A model generated the notes under the pieces. That model was given only the letters and a program-made list of their open reading frames with translations, made no database searches and was not told the origin of the DNA. Made by a program: the position numbers and the translations under genes. A stretch of 40,564 bases of DNA from Firmicutes bacterium UBA993. GTDB taxonomy: Bacteria > Bacillota > Dethiobacteria > DTU022. Location: NCBI GenBank assembly GCA_002292015.1, contig DBBD01000054.1:1-40564 (forward strand). The letters run 5' to 3'. Within the stretch, counting starts at the first letter, position 1; every line of letters begins with the position of its first letter. Below are positions 22,190 to 30,492 of this stretch, one piece after another.

Positions 22190-24097
22190 TCAAATTGTTT
22201 TTTCGGCAATCTCTTTTTTCAGGTCGGTAATAAAACTATTTATGCTGCCACTACCGAGATCTCCCTTGTCGCGATGACGGATAGCCACCTCCCCATTTTC
22301 GACTTCACGGTCGCCTACAACCAGCATATAGGGGATTTTTTTCAACTGGGCTTCCCGGATTTTGTATCCCACTTTTTCATTACGGCTATCAAGGTTCACT
22401 CTGAATCCCTCTTCTTTAAGTCGCAATTGAACTTGCCGTGCATAATCATGGCTTCGTTCAGTTACGGGTATCACGGTTGACTGGACAGGTGCCAGCCAAG
22501 CGGGAAAAGCGCCGCCGTAATGTTCAATTAAAAGGGCAAAGAACCGTTCCATTGAGCCATATACAACCCGATGGATAACCACCGGACGGTGCTTGGCCCC
22601 ATCTTCGCCGATAAAGGTAAGGTCAAATTTCTCCGGCATCTGGAAGTCAAGCTGAATGGTCCCGCACTGCCAGCTGCGGCCCAGGCAATCCTCAAGGTGA
22701 AAATCTATTTTCGGTCCATAAAAAGCCCCATCACCTTCGTTAATTTTAAAATTTATCTCCTTATCCTGTAATACCTGTTCCAGAATACCCGTTGCCTTTT
22801 CCCACATTTCGAGTGAACCCATTGCTTTTTCAGGTCGGGTACTCAGTTCAACCCGGTAATCAAAACCAAAGATCCGGTAAAAATGATCCATCAGCCCGAT
22901 AATGCCGGCCACCTCGGCCTCAATCTGCCCTGGCAGCATAAAAATATGGGCATCATCCTGGGTAAAAGTGCGCACCCGCATCAAGCCGTGCAGCGCTCCC
23001 GAAAGCTCGTGGCGGTGAACAATACCCATCTCGGCAATACGGCGCGGTAAATCCCGGTAACTATGCATCTTTGAACCATAAACAAGCATTGCTCCCGGGC
23101 AATTCATTGGTTTGACGATAAAGTCCTGATCATCAATTTTGGTAAAATACATGTTATCGTGATAGTGATCCCAGTGACCCGATTGCTCCCAGAGATGCCG
23201 GTTCAGGATCAGTGGGGTTTTAATTTCTTCATAACCTGACAGACGGTGTTCACGCCGCCAAAAATCAGCGAGCTCCTGCCAGATAATCATGCCGTTGTTA
23301 TGAAGGAAGGGAAAACCGGGGCCTTCGTCATGTAAGCTGAACAGCTCAAGGTCACGTCCCAGTTTACGATGGTCACGTTTCTTGGCCTCTTCAATCAGAG
23401 TCAGATACTGTTCAAGACGCTCACTGCTCGGAAAAGCCGTGCCGTAAATTCTCTGCAACATGGTATTACGCTCATCACCACGCCAATAGGCCCCGGCCAG
23501 GCCAGTCAGTTTAAAGGCTTTGACCATCCCTGTATGGTTTAAGTGCGGGCCTGCGCAAAGATCACAAAAGTCATCCTGCTCGTAACAACTAATCACCGTA
23601 TCTTCGGGCAGATCCGCAATTAGCTCCAACTTATAGGTTTCATTCTGCGCCCGGAATATCCCTTTCGCCTCTTCGCGGCTCACTTCATGACGCCTGATCG
23701 GTTTTCTTTCCCTGATAATTTTCTTCATCTCAGCTTCGATTGCCGGCAGATCGTCGGCAGAAATCGGTTCCTCAAATTCAAAGTCATAATAAAAACCGTT
23801 CTCAATTGCCGGGCCGATCCCCATCTTGGCCGTGGGATACAGTCTTTTTACAGCATGGGCCAGGATGTGGCCGGCACTGTGCCGGTATATCGCTGCTCCC
23901 TTTGGTGAATCAAAATCAACAAAACTTATCACGTTTCTTTCGGCCAGGGGCAGGTTAAGATCGCATTCCTTTCCGTTAACCAGAACAGCAATAAGATCTT
24001 TATTGTCAGCAGTTTTTTCCCGGTAGAGATCCATACAGGTGGTCCCGTCGGGATAAACTCCTTCCTCCCCGTTTTCAAGTACTATTTTTATCGGCAA
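22190..24097 (-). CDS. thrS: Threonyl-tRNA synthetase
   Basis: Charges tRNA-Thr. The 635-residue protein has the N-terminal TGS domain (1-63), the editing domain with the HSAGHILAHAVKR zinc-site motif near residue 75 and CAGPH near 180, the class II catalytic core with motif 2 (MRVRTFTQDDAHIF) and zinc ligands including PMNCPGAM, and the C-terminal anticodon-binding domain. TTG 24097 follows AAAGGAGG by ten bases. No T-box leader is present: only about 100 bases separate it from dagK and they lack the T-box and specifier features, so regulation is by other means. Confidence 0.97.
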   Translation of the reverse strand: MPIKIVLENGEEGVYPDGTTCMDLYREKTADNKDLIAVLVNGKECDLNLPLAERNVISFVDFDSPKGAAIYRHSAGHILAHAVKRLYPTAKMGIGPAIENGFYYDFEFEEPISADDLPAIEAEMKKIIRERKPIRRHEVSREEAKGIFRAQNETYKLELIADLPEDTVISCYEQDDFCDLCAGPHLNHTGMVKAFKLTGLAGAYWRGDERNTMLQRIYGTAFPSSERLEQYLTLIEEAKKRDHRKLGRDLELFSLHDEGPGFPFLHNNGMIIWQELADFWRREHRLSGYEEIKTPLILNRHLWEQSGHWDHYHDNMYFTKIDDQDFIVKPMNCPGAMLVYGSKMHSYRDLPRRIAEMGIVHRHELSGALHGLMRVRTFTQDDAHIFMLPGQIEAEVAGIIGLMDHFYRIFGFDYRVELSTRPEKAMGSLEMWEKATGILEQVLQDKEINFKINEGDGAFYGPKIDFHLEDCLGRSWQCGTIQLDFQMPEKFDLTFIGEDGAKHRPVVIHRVVYGSMERFFALLIEHYGGAFPAWLAPVQSTVIPVTERSHDYARQVQLRLKEEGFRVNLDSRNEKVGYKIREAQLKKIPYMLVVGDREVENGEVAIRHRDKGDLGSGSINSFITDLKKEIAEKTI

Positions 24098-24160
24098 GGG
24101 ATCTGCGCCTCCTTTAACTCGTTAACAGCATCAAATTATTTTGCTACATTAACACAAAAC

Positions 24161-24189
24161 ATGATAGAACGAGACCGAGCAACTGTCAA
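24161..24189 (-). promoter_or_regulatory. Sigma-70-type promoter for thrS
   Basis: Minus strand: TTGACA at 24189-24184, a 17-base spacer, TATCAT at 24166-24161, about 65 bases before the thrS start. Confidence 0.75.
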
Positions 24190-24200
24190 GGCGAGCTCGC

Positions 24201-25130
24201 TTAACCCCTCAAATTAATCGCTTTCGGCAAAATTTCAAGCTCCACTGGAGCGCGACCAGGCTGCTCACCATCTAAATCAAGCAGGGCTTCCCCATAGGCC
24301 TCAACCATTACCGATTTGCCCCGCAGGTTGGCGATGCGTGGGTGGCCCAAGTGGGTGCCTTTATAAACCCGTGGCAGACTGATCAAGAGATTGATTTTGC
24401 TTAAACCTTTCAGAATAACAATGTCAAAAAGACCGTCATCAACCTGTGCGTCGGGAGCAATGCACATCCCGCCGCCGAAATAGCGCCCATTGCCAAAGAC
24501 CACTACAGTAACCGGCTCGTTACAAACTTCTTTCCCATCAACTATGATCCTCATCTCCTGATTTTTATAAAGAATGAGGGTAGCCACGGTTGCCCAAAGG
24601 AAGGAAATGAATCCGCCAAGGGCTTTGCTGGTTTTATTTACCCGGTCAACAGTCGCCCCGTCTAACCCAAGGCCGGCGACATTAATAAAGTAACGCATCT
24701 CTGGTATACCCTGATTATTTAAAAAAGAGACCCGGCCAAGATCAACAGGGCGGGCAGGACTGTTAATAATATGCCTTGCTGCTTCCGCTGTATCGTTGGG
24801 AATACCGATAGTGCGGATTAGATCGCGTCCGGTGCCGCCCGATATAAAGCTGACAGCTGCTTCAGGTCGGATCATATTGTGATTTTGATCATAAAAACCA
24901 TTGATTACTTCGTTCGTTGTGCCGTCCCCGCCGACAGCGATGATTAAGTCATGGCCGTCTTCTAAAAACCGGCGAGTAATTTCGGTGGCATGCCCAGGTG
25001 ATTCGGTAAAATAGTGCTCGAAAGAGATTCCCTCCCGGCTGATCACTTCCGCCATTTCCGACCAACGCCTACCCGTTGCGCCGTTAGCTGAAGCGGGGTT
25101 TACTACGATCGCGGCATTCAGCTTGTCCAC
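24201..25130 (-). CDS. Diacylglycerol/lipid kinase, DagK/YegS family
   Basis: A cytosolic lipid kinase, 309 residues, that probably phosphorylates diacylglycerol for phosphatidate recycling. The catalytic loop AVGGDGTTNEVINGFYD lies near residue 65, and SFISGGTGRDL near 94 completes the nucleotide site. The C-terminal YegS-like beta-sandwich ends with DLDGEQPG. GTG 25130 follows AGGGGGAG. It stands alone between the thrS promoter and a terminator-flanked interval, with its own extended -10. A ceramide or sphingoid kinase activity is the family alternative, less likely in this setting. Confidence 0.9.
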   Translation of the reverse strand: MDKLNAAIVVNPASANGATGRRWSEMAEVISREGISFEHYFTESPGHATEITRRFLEDGHDLIIAVGGDGTTNEVINGFYDQNHNMIRPEAAVSFISGGTGRDLIRTIGIPNDTAEAARHIINSPARPVDLGRVSFLNNQGIPEMRYFINVAGLGLDGATVDRVNKTSKALGGFISFLWATVATLILYKNQEMRIIVDGKEVCNEPVTVVVFGNGRYFGGGMCIAPDAQVDDGLFDIVILKGLSKINLLISLPRVYKGTHLGHPRIANLRGKSVMVEAYGEALLDLDGEQPGRAPVELEILPKAINLRG

Positions 25131-25179
25131 CTAATACTCCCCCTCTAGTTTAAACAAATAGGTGTTGTAACTTTAAAAA

Positions 25180-25185
25180 ATTATA
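25180..25185 (-). promoter_or_regulatory. Extended -10 (TGGTATAAT) upstream of dagK-like gene
   Basis: TATAAT with the TGn extension lies about 50 bases before the GTG start; no convincing -35 is visible, as allowed for an extended -10. Confidence 0.5.
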
Positions 25186-25187
25186 CC

Positions 25188-25221
25188 ACAAAAAAGTCTG
25201 TACCCTTAAGTTACAGGCTTT
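25188..25221 (-). terminator. Rho-independent terminator
   Basis: Minus strand stem AAAGCCTGTA (25221-25212) pairs with TACAGACTTT (25202-25193, one G-U), with a 9-base loop and a run of six T. Confidence 0.75.
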
Positions 25222-25430
25222 GGAAAGGACATATAGGTTTCCAATTGCATTCTTTCCTTTATTCCTATATCATAAGACGCCCATGCCCCCACAGAACAGG
25301 GACACCAGCAGAAAGGTGAAAATAGACGGCTACTTTGGTCATCCACCAAAGCGGGTGCGGCATACTGTGCTCGCATTTTCAGGTTAGTCTTACGTGCACT
25401 TATGTGATCCAATCGTTTTTCCGGTAAAAT
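25222..25430 (-). other. Structured interval between two terminators; candidate noncoding RNA or decayed element
   Basis: About 210 bases with no supported gene; the one open frame (68 codons, 25206-25412) has no ribosome binding site or family likeness. The minus strand can form several hairpins: CTTTGGT/ACCAAAG around 25340, CACC/GGTG around 25310, and ATATAGG/CCTATAT plus GGAAAG/CTTTCC around 25225-25275. It ends in a good terminator, so a short RNA is possible. I find no promoter for it and cannot match it to a riboswitch, 6S RNA or SRP RNA. Confidence 0.3.
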
Positions 25431-25464
25431 AAAAAGGTTTTAACCCAGGCTATCAGCTAAAACC
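25431..25464 (-). terminator. Terminator of the lemA-DUF2207 operon
   Basis: Minus strand GGTTTTA (25464-25458) pairs with TAAAACC (25442-25436), followed by TTTTTATTTTA; it lies 30 bases after the DUF2207 stop. Confidence 0.75.
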
Positions 25465-25493
25465 CTAAGTATTTACTGGGCTTAATAGGGCGA

Positions 25494-27326
25494 CTAGCGG
25501 GCTCCGCCACCGCCGCCGCCTCCGCCACCACCGCCGCCTCCGGAGAAACCGCCACCGCCGCCAGAGCCGGAAGATGAGGCCGAGCGGAAAGCTGTTTTAA
25601 ATGATCTCTCCATCGCCGAACTCATAGTGGTAAAGCGAGCTGGATTTGTCGCTATTATTCCGTAGGCCGGCCAGACACGATGCATCTCTTTGCCCAGTTC
25701 CGGATAAACCAGCTGCAGCTGTTCCATCACCTCTTTGGCCACGCCCAGCGTTACTGCATAGACCAGGTAATGTTCCCAGATAGCCAAGGCCGGAATAGTG
25801 GAACGATCAAGGCTTGAAAAATGTCTTAGGAAACGTTTAAAAGCGTTCCACTTGGCATAGTGATCTGCTCCCGCGGGAGTAAGCCTTTTTAGCAGGGCAA
25901 AAAGAACAACTACCACGGGCCCGGCAATGAGGGCAACAGCCCCGGTCACAAAGAGCTCGAAGATTAAGAAGCCAAACCCAAAGAAGAAAAAGATGATCCC
26001 CAACGCAATGCCCTGCCACGCAGGGCCCTTAAAAAATCTAAGATTATCAAACTCTTTTTTTATCCCTTCAGCCCAATCTTTATAAAACTTATACGTGCTC
26101 TCACTGTTCTTTTTGCCGTATTGCTCGATATCGCGCATGGTAACGCCTGCGTTTTTTGTAATACTTACTTCGCCGAAAATAAAACTGTGGAGCTTCTTTT
26201 CGTGAGCATTCAGTCGATCTTTTCCCACGGCCGGATAAAGTCTGTAGTCCGTAAAAGGCCTCTTCCAGAACAGGCCGTTTTCACCCTGGTACTCCTCAAA
26301 ACGCAGATGCCCCCTGCGGGCAAGATCCATCACTGCTGCCGTGAAGTCCTCCGGTTTTATTTTGCCTGAACGCACCAAATAGCCGGCCGCAGCCGGAGAA
26401 TATTCTCCCGGCAATTCCCGGTAATAATCACCCTTGTAGATACCCGGAGCCCGTTTCGATTTAAACCGTATGACAATATAATAAATTAGAATAGCCATCG
26501 CCGCCAGCGGCCCAATATAGTAGTCGAGGCGGGCGAGAGTGCGCCTTAAGTTAGCCTGACGAGCCCATTTTTGTTCTTCTGCCAGGATACCGGGCAACCC
26601 TTCTTTGCCGCTGAAATTTTTTGCCTGCCCAACTAATGATATGGGCATTGTAACTCGCCCCTCAATAAAAGTGTTAGCCGGTAAGCCATCAATTTCCCAA
26701 ACCACCATACCCGGGTTAACAATCCGAACATCTCCGTGCAGAGGGCCATGTCCCCAGGCCCTTATATCGCCCTCGCCTGCCCCTGAAGGCAAATACAAAG
26801 TGATACTCACATATTCTGTCCTTTCACCCCATTCATCGCCTATAAACTGCCAGTATAGTTCAGCCAGATCCGTGTGAACAATAACTGCGTTATCTACCGT
26901 GTAGCTGATAGTAAAGGTACGGTCTTCGTTGTATGCTTCAAAGCTCCAGTCGATGTAAACCAGGTCGGGCTTGTATTCCACATAAAATACCCCTGGGATA
27001 TCCTGTACGCCCACAGCCACCTCTTGATGTGGAATACCTTGCTCGCTGACCAAAACATCACGGATAGTACTGTTGTTTTTTAGGTAAATATAGGACCAGG
27101 CACCCCGGTAATGTCCGTCAAACCTGAATGTCCGTTCCTCCACAACCTGCATGGAGCCATCTGGTTTTAATACTGCTTCAATTACAACCGAGGGAAAATA
27201 AAAAGAGCGGTCATCCTGGGCCCCGGCTTTAATCGGATGCAGCAGGGTAACTGCCGCTATGGCCACCAGGCAAAGAAGGTGGAGTGGAAAAAACCTCAAC
27301 GCTGCATTACGATGACCTACGCCCAT
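25494..27326 (-). CDS. DUF2207 membrane protein with signal peptide and Gly-rich tail
   Basis: Function unknown, but this family commonly pairs with LemA. About 610 residues: a signal peptide (hydrophobic stretch ending LHPIKAGAQ), an extracellular DUF2207 domain that starts with a VVIEAVLKPDG strand and contains GHYRGAWSYIYL, a membrane segment near residue 275 (LAAMAILIYYIVIRF), a cytosolic portion, a hydrophobic hairpin near 450-495, and an extreme C-terminal glycine-rich tail interrupted by Phe-Ser. ATG 27326 has AGGAGTG at good spacing; GTG 27335 is too close to it. It follows lemA by 11 bases in one operon. The glycine run is encoded by a low-complexity CCGCC tract, a spot prone to slippage. 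Confidence 0.85.
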   Translation of the reverse strand: MGVGHRNAALRFFPLHLLCLVAIAAVTLLHPIKAGAQDDRSFYFPSVVIEAVLKPDGSMQVVEERTFRFDGHYRGAWSYIYLKNNSTIRDVLVSEQGIPHQEVAVGVQDIPGVFYVEYKPDLVYIDWSFEAYNEDRTFTISYTVDNAVIVHTDLAELYWQFIGDEWGERTEYVSITLYLPSGAGEGDIRAWGHGPLHGDVRIVNPGMVVWEIDGLPANTFIEGRVTMPISLVGQAKNFSGKEGLPGILAEEQKWARQANLRRTLARLDYYIGPLAAMAILIYYIVIRFKSKRAPGIYKGDYYRELPGEYSPAAAGYLVRSGKIKPEDFTAAVMDLARRGHLRFEEYQGENGLFWKRPFTDYRLYPAVGKDRLNAHEKKLHSFIFGEVSITKNAGVTMRDIEQYGKKNSESTYKFYKDWAEGIKKEFDNLRFFKGPAWQGIALGIIFFFFGFGFLIFELFVTGAVALIAGPVVVVLFALLKRLTPAGADHYAKWNAFKRFLRHFSSLDRSTIPALAIWEHYLVYAVTLGVAKEVMEQLQLVYPELGKEMHRVWPAYGIIATNPARFTTMSSAMERSFKTAFRSASSSGSGGGGGFSGGGGGGGGGGGGGAR

Positions 27327-27337
27327 CCCGAACACTC

Positions 27338-27889
27338 CTAAAATTCCACTTTAACTGCTTCTCGAGCTGTTGCTTCCTCATCTAAGTTAAAATATTCTTC
27401 CTTGCTAAAGCCGAACATACCGGCAACCAAAACGGTAGGGAAGCGCTGAATAGCGGTATTGTAGATCATAACCGTGTCATTGTAAAACTGTCTAGAAAAA
27501 GCAATTTTCCCTTCAGTGTTGGTCAATTCTTCCTGCAACTGGCGGAAATTAGTGTCGGCCTTTAAGTCCGGATAACTTTCGGCGACAGCAAAGAGACTCT
27601 TCAGGGCACCGGAAAGCATATTTTCCGCACCAGCCTGCTCGTTAATATCCTTGGCCTGAATGGCCATGTTGCGGGCCTGGGTCACCTTTTCGAAAGTCTC
27701 CTTTTCGTGCGTGGCATAACCCTTGACCGTATTAACTAAGTTCGGTATTAGATCATAACGTCGTTTTAACTGAACTTCAATCTGTGCCCAGGCATTTTTA
27801 ATTCTTTGGCGCAGTGTGACTAACCGGTTGTAAATAATGATTAGTGAAACAACTACCAGAGCGATAAATCCTATGATTCCCCATCCCAT
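27338..27889 (-). CDS. lemA: LemA family protein
   Basis: A 183-residue protein with one N-terminal membrane helix (GIIGFIALVVVSLIIIYN) and a long cytosolic or extracytosolic helical bundle. RYDLIPNLVNTVKGYATHEKETFEKVTQAR is split over the family's most conserved helix, and FPTVLVAGMFGF is the usual C-terminal motif. AAGGAG lies upstream of ATG 27889. The biochemical role of LemA is not established; with DUF2207 it probably forms a membrane complex. Confidence 0.95.
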   Translation of the reverse strand: MGWGIIGFIALVVVSLIIIYNRLVTLRQRIKNAWAQIEVQLKRRYDLIPNLVNTVKGYATHEKETFEKVTQARNMAIQAKDINEQAGAENMLSGALKSLFAVAESYPDLKADTNFRQLQEELTNTEGKIAFSRQFYNDTVMIYNTAIQRFPTVLVAGMFGFSKEEYFNLDEEATAREAVKVEF

Positions 27890-28026
27890 GAATATTCATC
27901 TCCTTAAGAAAAATTAGCAGAACTACTTGTCCTTGAAAAGGTAATATTACTAATTTAATTTCGAAAACAAAGCAACGATTCCTTCCATAGGTCACACAGA
28001 ATAATAAAATGTAGGAACTTAAACCC

Positions 28027-28992
28027 TTAGAGCTGTAGTTCTACAACATCTCCATCATCGAGAACATAATCGCGCGAAACCGCCTGACCTTCAAATTTGG
28101 TAGATCCCCAAACAAGTGCGCTTTTAAGCTTCTGTGGAAAATCTTTATGAATCTGGGCGGCAAAATCAAGAATGGTGCTACCCTTCCTTAAGATGAACGG
28201 GCGATCCATATCAGCTGGTTTTCCGGCCGGTTTGCCGTAAATCCGATTGATGTTTAATATTTGGTAAAGCCTTTCTTTGAGGTCCTCCAAGCCACTGCCA
28301 TTGCTCGATACCGGAATGATTTCCAGGTCCGGCCACAACTCATTTAAGACCTGCAGATTTTCCTCCGCTTCCCGGTGATCACACTTATTGCCTAAAACAA
28401 GAAAGGGAATTGGAGCAATGATCGTTCCTTCTTCCGACAAATCGATCACCTCGCGATCCTGAAGTGCCTGCATCAGCCCTTCGAGCTGGTCGAGACATTC
28501 GGACGTAAGCAGATCAATAATTATCAATAAAGCATCAGCTTCTTTGAAAGTACCGATCAGGCCGGAGGGAATGTTGTCAACAGAAAGAGGCGGAGTATCA
28601 ACCAGCTGGATAAACGTATCTTTGTAGGGCATCATTCCGCTAACCGGCAAAGCAGTCGAAAAGGGATAATCTGCCACCTTTACCTTTGCCCTCGAAAGAG
28701 CCCCTACCAAGGAAGATTTACCGCTATTGGGGTAACCGGCAAGCACTAGCTGACCGGCACCCTGTTTCTCAACACCAAAAGGATTAAAACCCTTTCCCGG
28801 TTTCTTCTTTTTCCCCTCTTCCCTGTACTTGGCGATGCGCTTCTTGATATCGCCCTGCAACCGTTCCGTGCCTTTATGTTTGGGGATAACAGCCAGCATT
28901 TCCTGCAGGGTTTTAATTTTATCTTCAGTAGATTGCGCCTGGCGGTATTTGTCTTCAGCGGCATAATACTGAGGAGTCAGATTGGCAGGCAA
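28027..28992 (-). CDS. Obg/DRG-type GTPase with C-terminal TGS domain
   Basis: A 321-residue translation-factor-class GTPase. The helical N-terminal part is charged and Lys-rich. G motifs: GYPNSGKSSL (G1, near 94), DTPP (G3), NKCD (G4, near 205) and SSNGSG (G5). The last 70 residues form a TGS domain (ILRKGSTILDFAAQIHKDFP...DYVLDDGDVVEL), as in DRG and Obg-related proteins, suggesting an RNA or ribosome target. TTG 28992 follows GGGAGGG by six bases. The open frame continues upstream to 29202, but that part is only the reverse complement of tRNA-Val and must be excluded. The homologues are little studied; the cellular role is unknown. Confidence 0.85.
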   Translation of the reverse strand: MPANLTPQYYAAEDKYRQAQSTEDKIKTLQEMLAVIPKHKGTERLQGDIKKRIAKYREEGKKKKPGKGFNPFGVEKQGAGQLVLAGYPNSGKSSLVGALSRAKVKVADYPFSTALPVSGMMPYKDTFIQLVDTPPLSVDNIPSGLIGTFKEADALLIIIDLLTSECLDQLEGLMQALQDREVIDLSEEGTIIAPIPFLVLGNKCDHREAEENLQVLNELWPDLEIIPVSSNGSGLEDLKERLYQILNINRIYGKPAGKPADMDRPFILRKGSTILDFAAQIHKDFPQKLKSALVWGSTKFEGQAVSRDYVLDDGDVVELQL

Positions 28993-29076
28993 GCAAGTCC
29001 CTCCCTGCTTCAATGTTTTCAATTTCATAGTAGCACAAAAAAGATTATTTTTATAGACTGACAAAGTTCCGTTTTC

Positions 29077-29106
29077 TTGACATTTTCGCCCTGCTAATGC
29101 TAAAAT
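29077..29106 (+). promoter_or_regulatory. Promoter of tRNA-Val
   Basis: TTGACA at 29077-29082, an 18-base spacer and TAAAAT at 29101-29106 lie 20 bases before the tRNA. Confidence 0.75.
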
Positions 29107-29126
29107 GCTACAGCGGTCGTAGATGT

Positions 29127-29201
29127 GCGCCTGTAGCTCAGGGGGAGAGCGCCTGCTTGACACGCAGGAGGCCCGTGGTTCAAAACCACGCAGGCGCACC
29201 A
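29127..29201 (+). tRNA. tRNA-Val (anticodon GAC)
   Basis: A complete 75-base cloverleaf: acceptor GCGCCTG/CAGGCGC, D stem GCTC/GAGC, anticodon stem CCTGC/GCAGG around loop TTGACAC (anticodon GAC, valine GUC/GUU), five-base variable loop, T arm CGTGG/CCACG, discriminator A and encoded CCA. It is transcribed opposite to the genes on both sides. Confidence 0.97.
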
Positions 29202-29289
29202 AAAACCGGGAGAAATCCCAGTTCTTCTGTATAGTAAACCCTGGAAGATCTTTCGCAGTTCACCCGGTTGATCGATAACCGGCTGTGGT

Positions 29290-30477
29290 TTAATGATCAA
29301 AGCTTTGATCTTCGATAAAGTCGCGGATGGCAACCAAACGGTTTTCCTTGTAGTAAAAGCGTGGGACTCGCTTACCTATCGCACAAAGAAGCTCGTAGTT
29401 AATTGTACCGACCCGTGCCGCCATTTCCTCGACTGAAACCTGCTCCGTGCCCTGCTTACCGTATAGAACCACCTCATCGCCACGCTTAACACCTGGAACA
29501 TGGGTAACGTTAACCATCAGGTGATCCATGCAAACCCTACCCACAACGGGAGCTCGACACCCGCGGATTAGCACCTCCCCCTTATTTGAAAGCAAGCGAC
29601 TGTAGCCATCGGCGTAACCAATCGGGACAGTGGCAATTAACTCAACAGATGAAGTTTTGTAGGTGCAGCCGTAGCTAATACAGCTGCCCGGGGGCAAATT
29701 TTTAACCATTACCACCCTACTCTTGAAAGTGAGGGCAGGCTTTAAAGCGATGCCGCATTTACTGAGGGCGGGGGCCGGGTAATACCCGTAGAGAGCAAGA
29801 CCAAGTCGAACCAAGTCATAGTGAGCACCCGAATTATTAAGCGCCGCAGCGCTGTTGGCAACGTGGATCAGGGGCAAGCTGATATTTTTAGCTTTCAAGG
29901 TTTCAATAATAAGTTTGAATTTGTTCAGCTGTTCTTCGGTGTAAGACTGATCCTCATCTTCGGCTGAAGCAAGGTGGGTAAAAACCCCCTTGATTCGTAA
30001 AGCGGATAGTCCCGCAATCTGTTCTGTTACCACTGCCGCCTCTTCCGGCAGAAGGCCGACGCGTCCCATCCCGGTATCAACTTCTAAATGCAGGGGAAAA
30101 GCAACTCCCGCAGCAAGAGCCTGCGTTGAAAAATCAGTGGCAGCAGGAAGATCAAAAACAGTTGGGGTAAGCTTATATTGCAGCAAGTTGGCAAACTGTA
30201 CCGGATCGGTATAACCTAACAGTAATATCGGCGCATCGATACCGGCCTGCCTCAGGCAGATACCCTCTTCGACAAAAGTAACAGCTAAGCTTTCTGCACC
30301 GGCAGCAAGCGCAGCTTTACCGATCATCACAGCACCATGACCGTAACCATCGGCCTTGACAACCGCCATGATTTTGGTTTTGGGAGCCATCATCCTCCTG
30401 AACTGACCGACATTATATGCAATGTGATCCAGGTTAATGTCAACCCAGGCCGGTCGGGCCGAATATACTGAGTACAT
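29290..30477 (-). CDS. alr: Alanine racemase
   Basis: A PLP enzyme interconverting L- and D-alanine for peptidoglycan. The 395-residue protein carries the PLP lysine in AVVKADGYGHG near residue 41, the catalytic Tyr region ISYGCTYK near 270, and IGYADGYSRLL; the C-terminal beta domain has RVCMDHLMVNVT. ATG 30477 follows a G-rich site. It is the last gene of the nnr-acd-hom-alr run, 15 bases after homoserine dehydrogenase. Confidence 0.96.
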   Translation of the reverse strand: MYSVYSARPAWVDINLDHIAYNVGQFRRMMAPKTKIMAVVKADGYGHGAVMIGKAALAAGAESLAVTFVEEGICLRQAGIDAPILLLGYTDPVQFANLLQYKLTPTVFDLPAATDFSTQALAAGVAFPLHLEVDTGMGRVGLLPEEAAVVTEQIAGLSALRIKGVFTHLASAEDEDQSYTEEQLNKFKLIIETLKAKNISLPLIHVANSAAALNNSGAHYDLVRLGLALYGYYPAPALSKCGIALKPALTFKSRVVMVKNLPPGSCISYGCTYKTSSVELIATVPIGYADGYSRLLSNKGEVLIRGCRAPVVGRVCMDHLMVNVTHVPGVKRGDEVVLYGKQGTEQVSVEEMAARVGTINYELLCAIGKRVPRFYYKENRLVAIRDFIEDQSFDH

Positions 30478-30492
30478 TTTTCCCCCTCAAGT

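Noticed and set aside
24098..24200. T-box riboswitch upstream of thrS
   Set aside because: The leader is too short and has no T-box (TGGNACC) sequence; a plain promoter is visible instead.
25206..25412. 68-codon open frame on the minus strand
   Set aside because: No ribosome binding site, no recognisable domain, and its 3' end runs into a terminator stem; better treated as noncoding.
28993..29202. Upstream extension of the TGS-GTPase frame to 29202
   Set aside because: The extra N-terminal codons are the reverse complement of tRNA-Val; such RGFEPRASC-type peptides are well-known annotation artefacts. TTG 28992 has a proper ribosome binding site.
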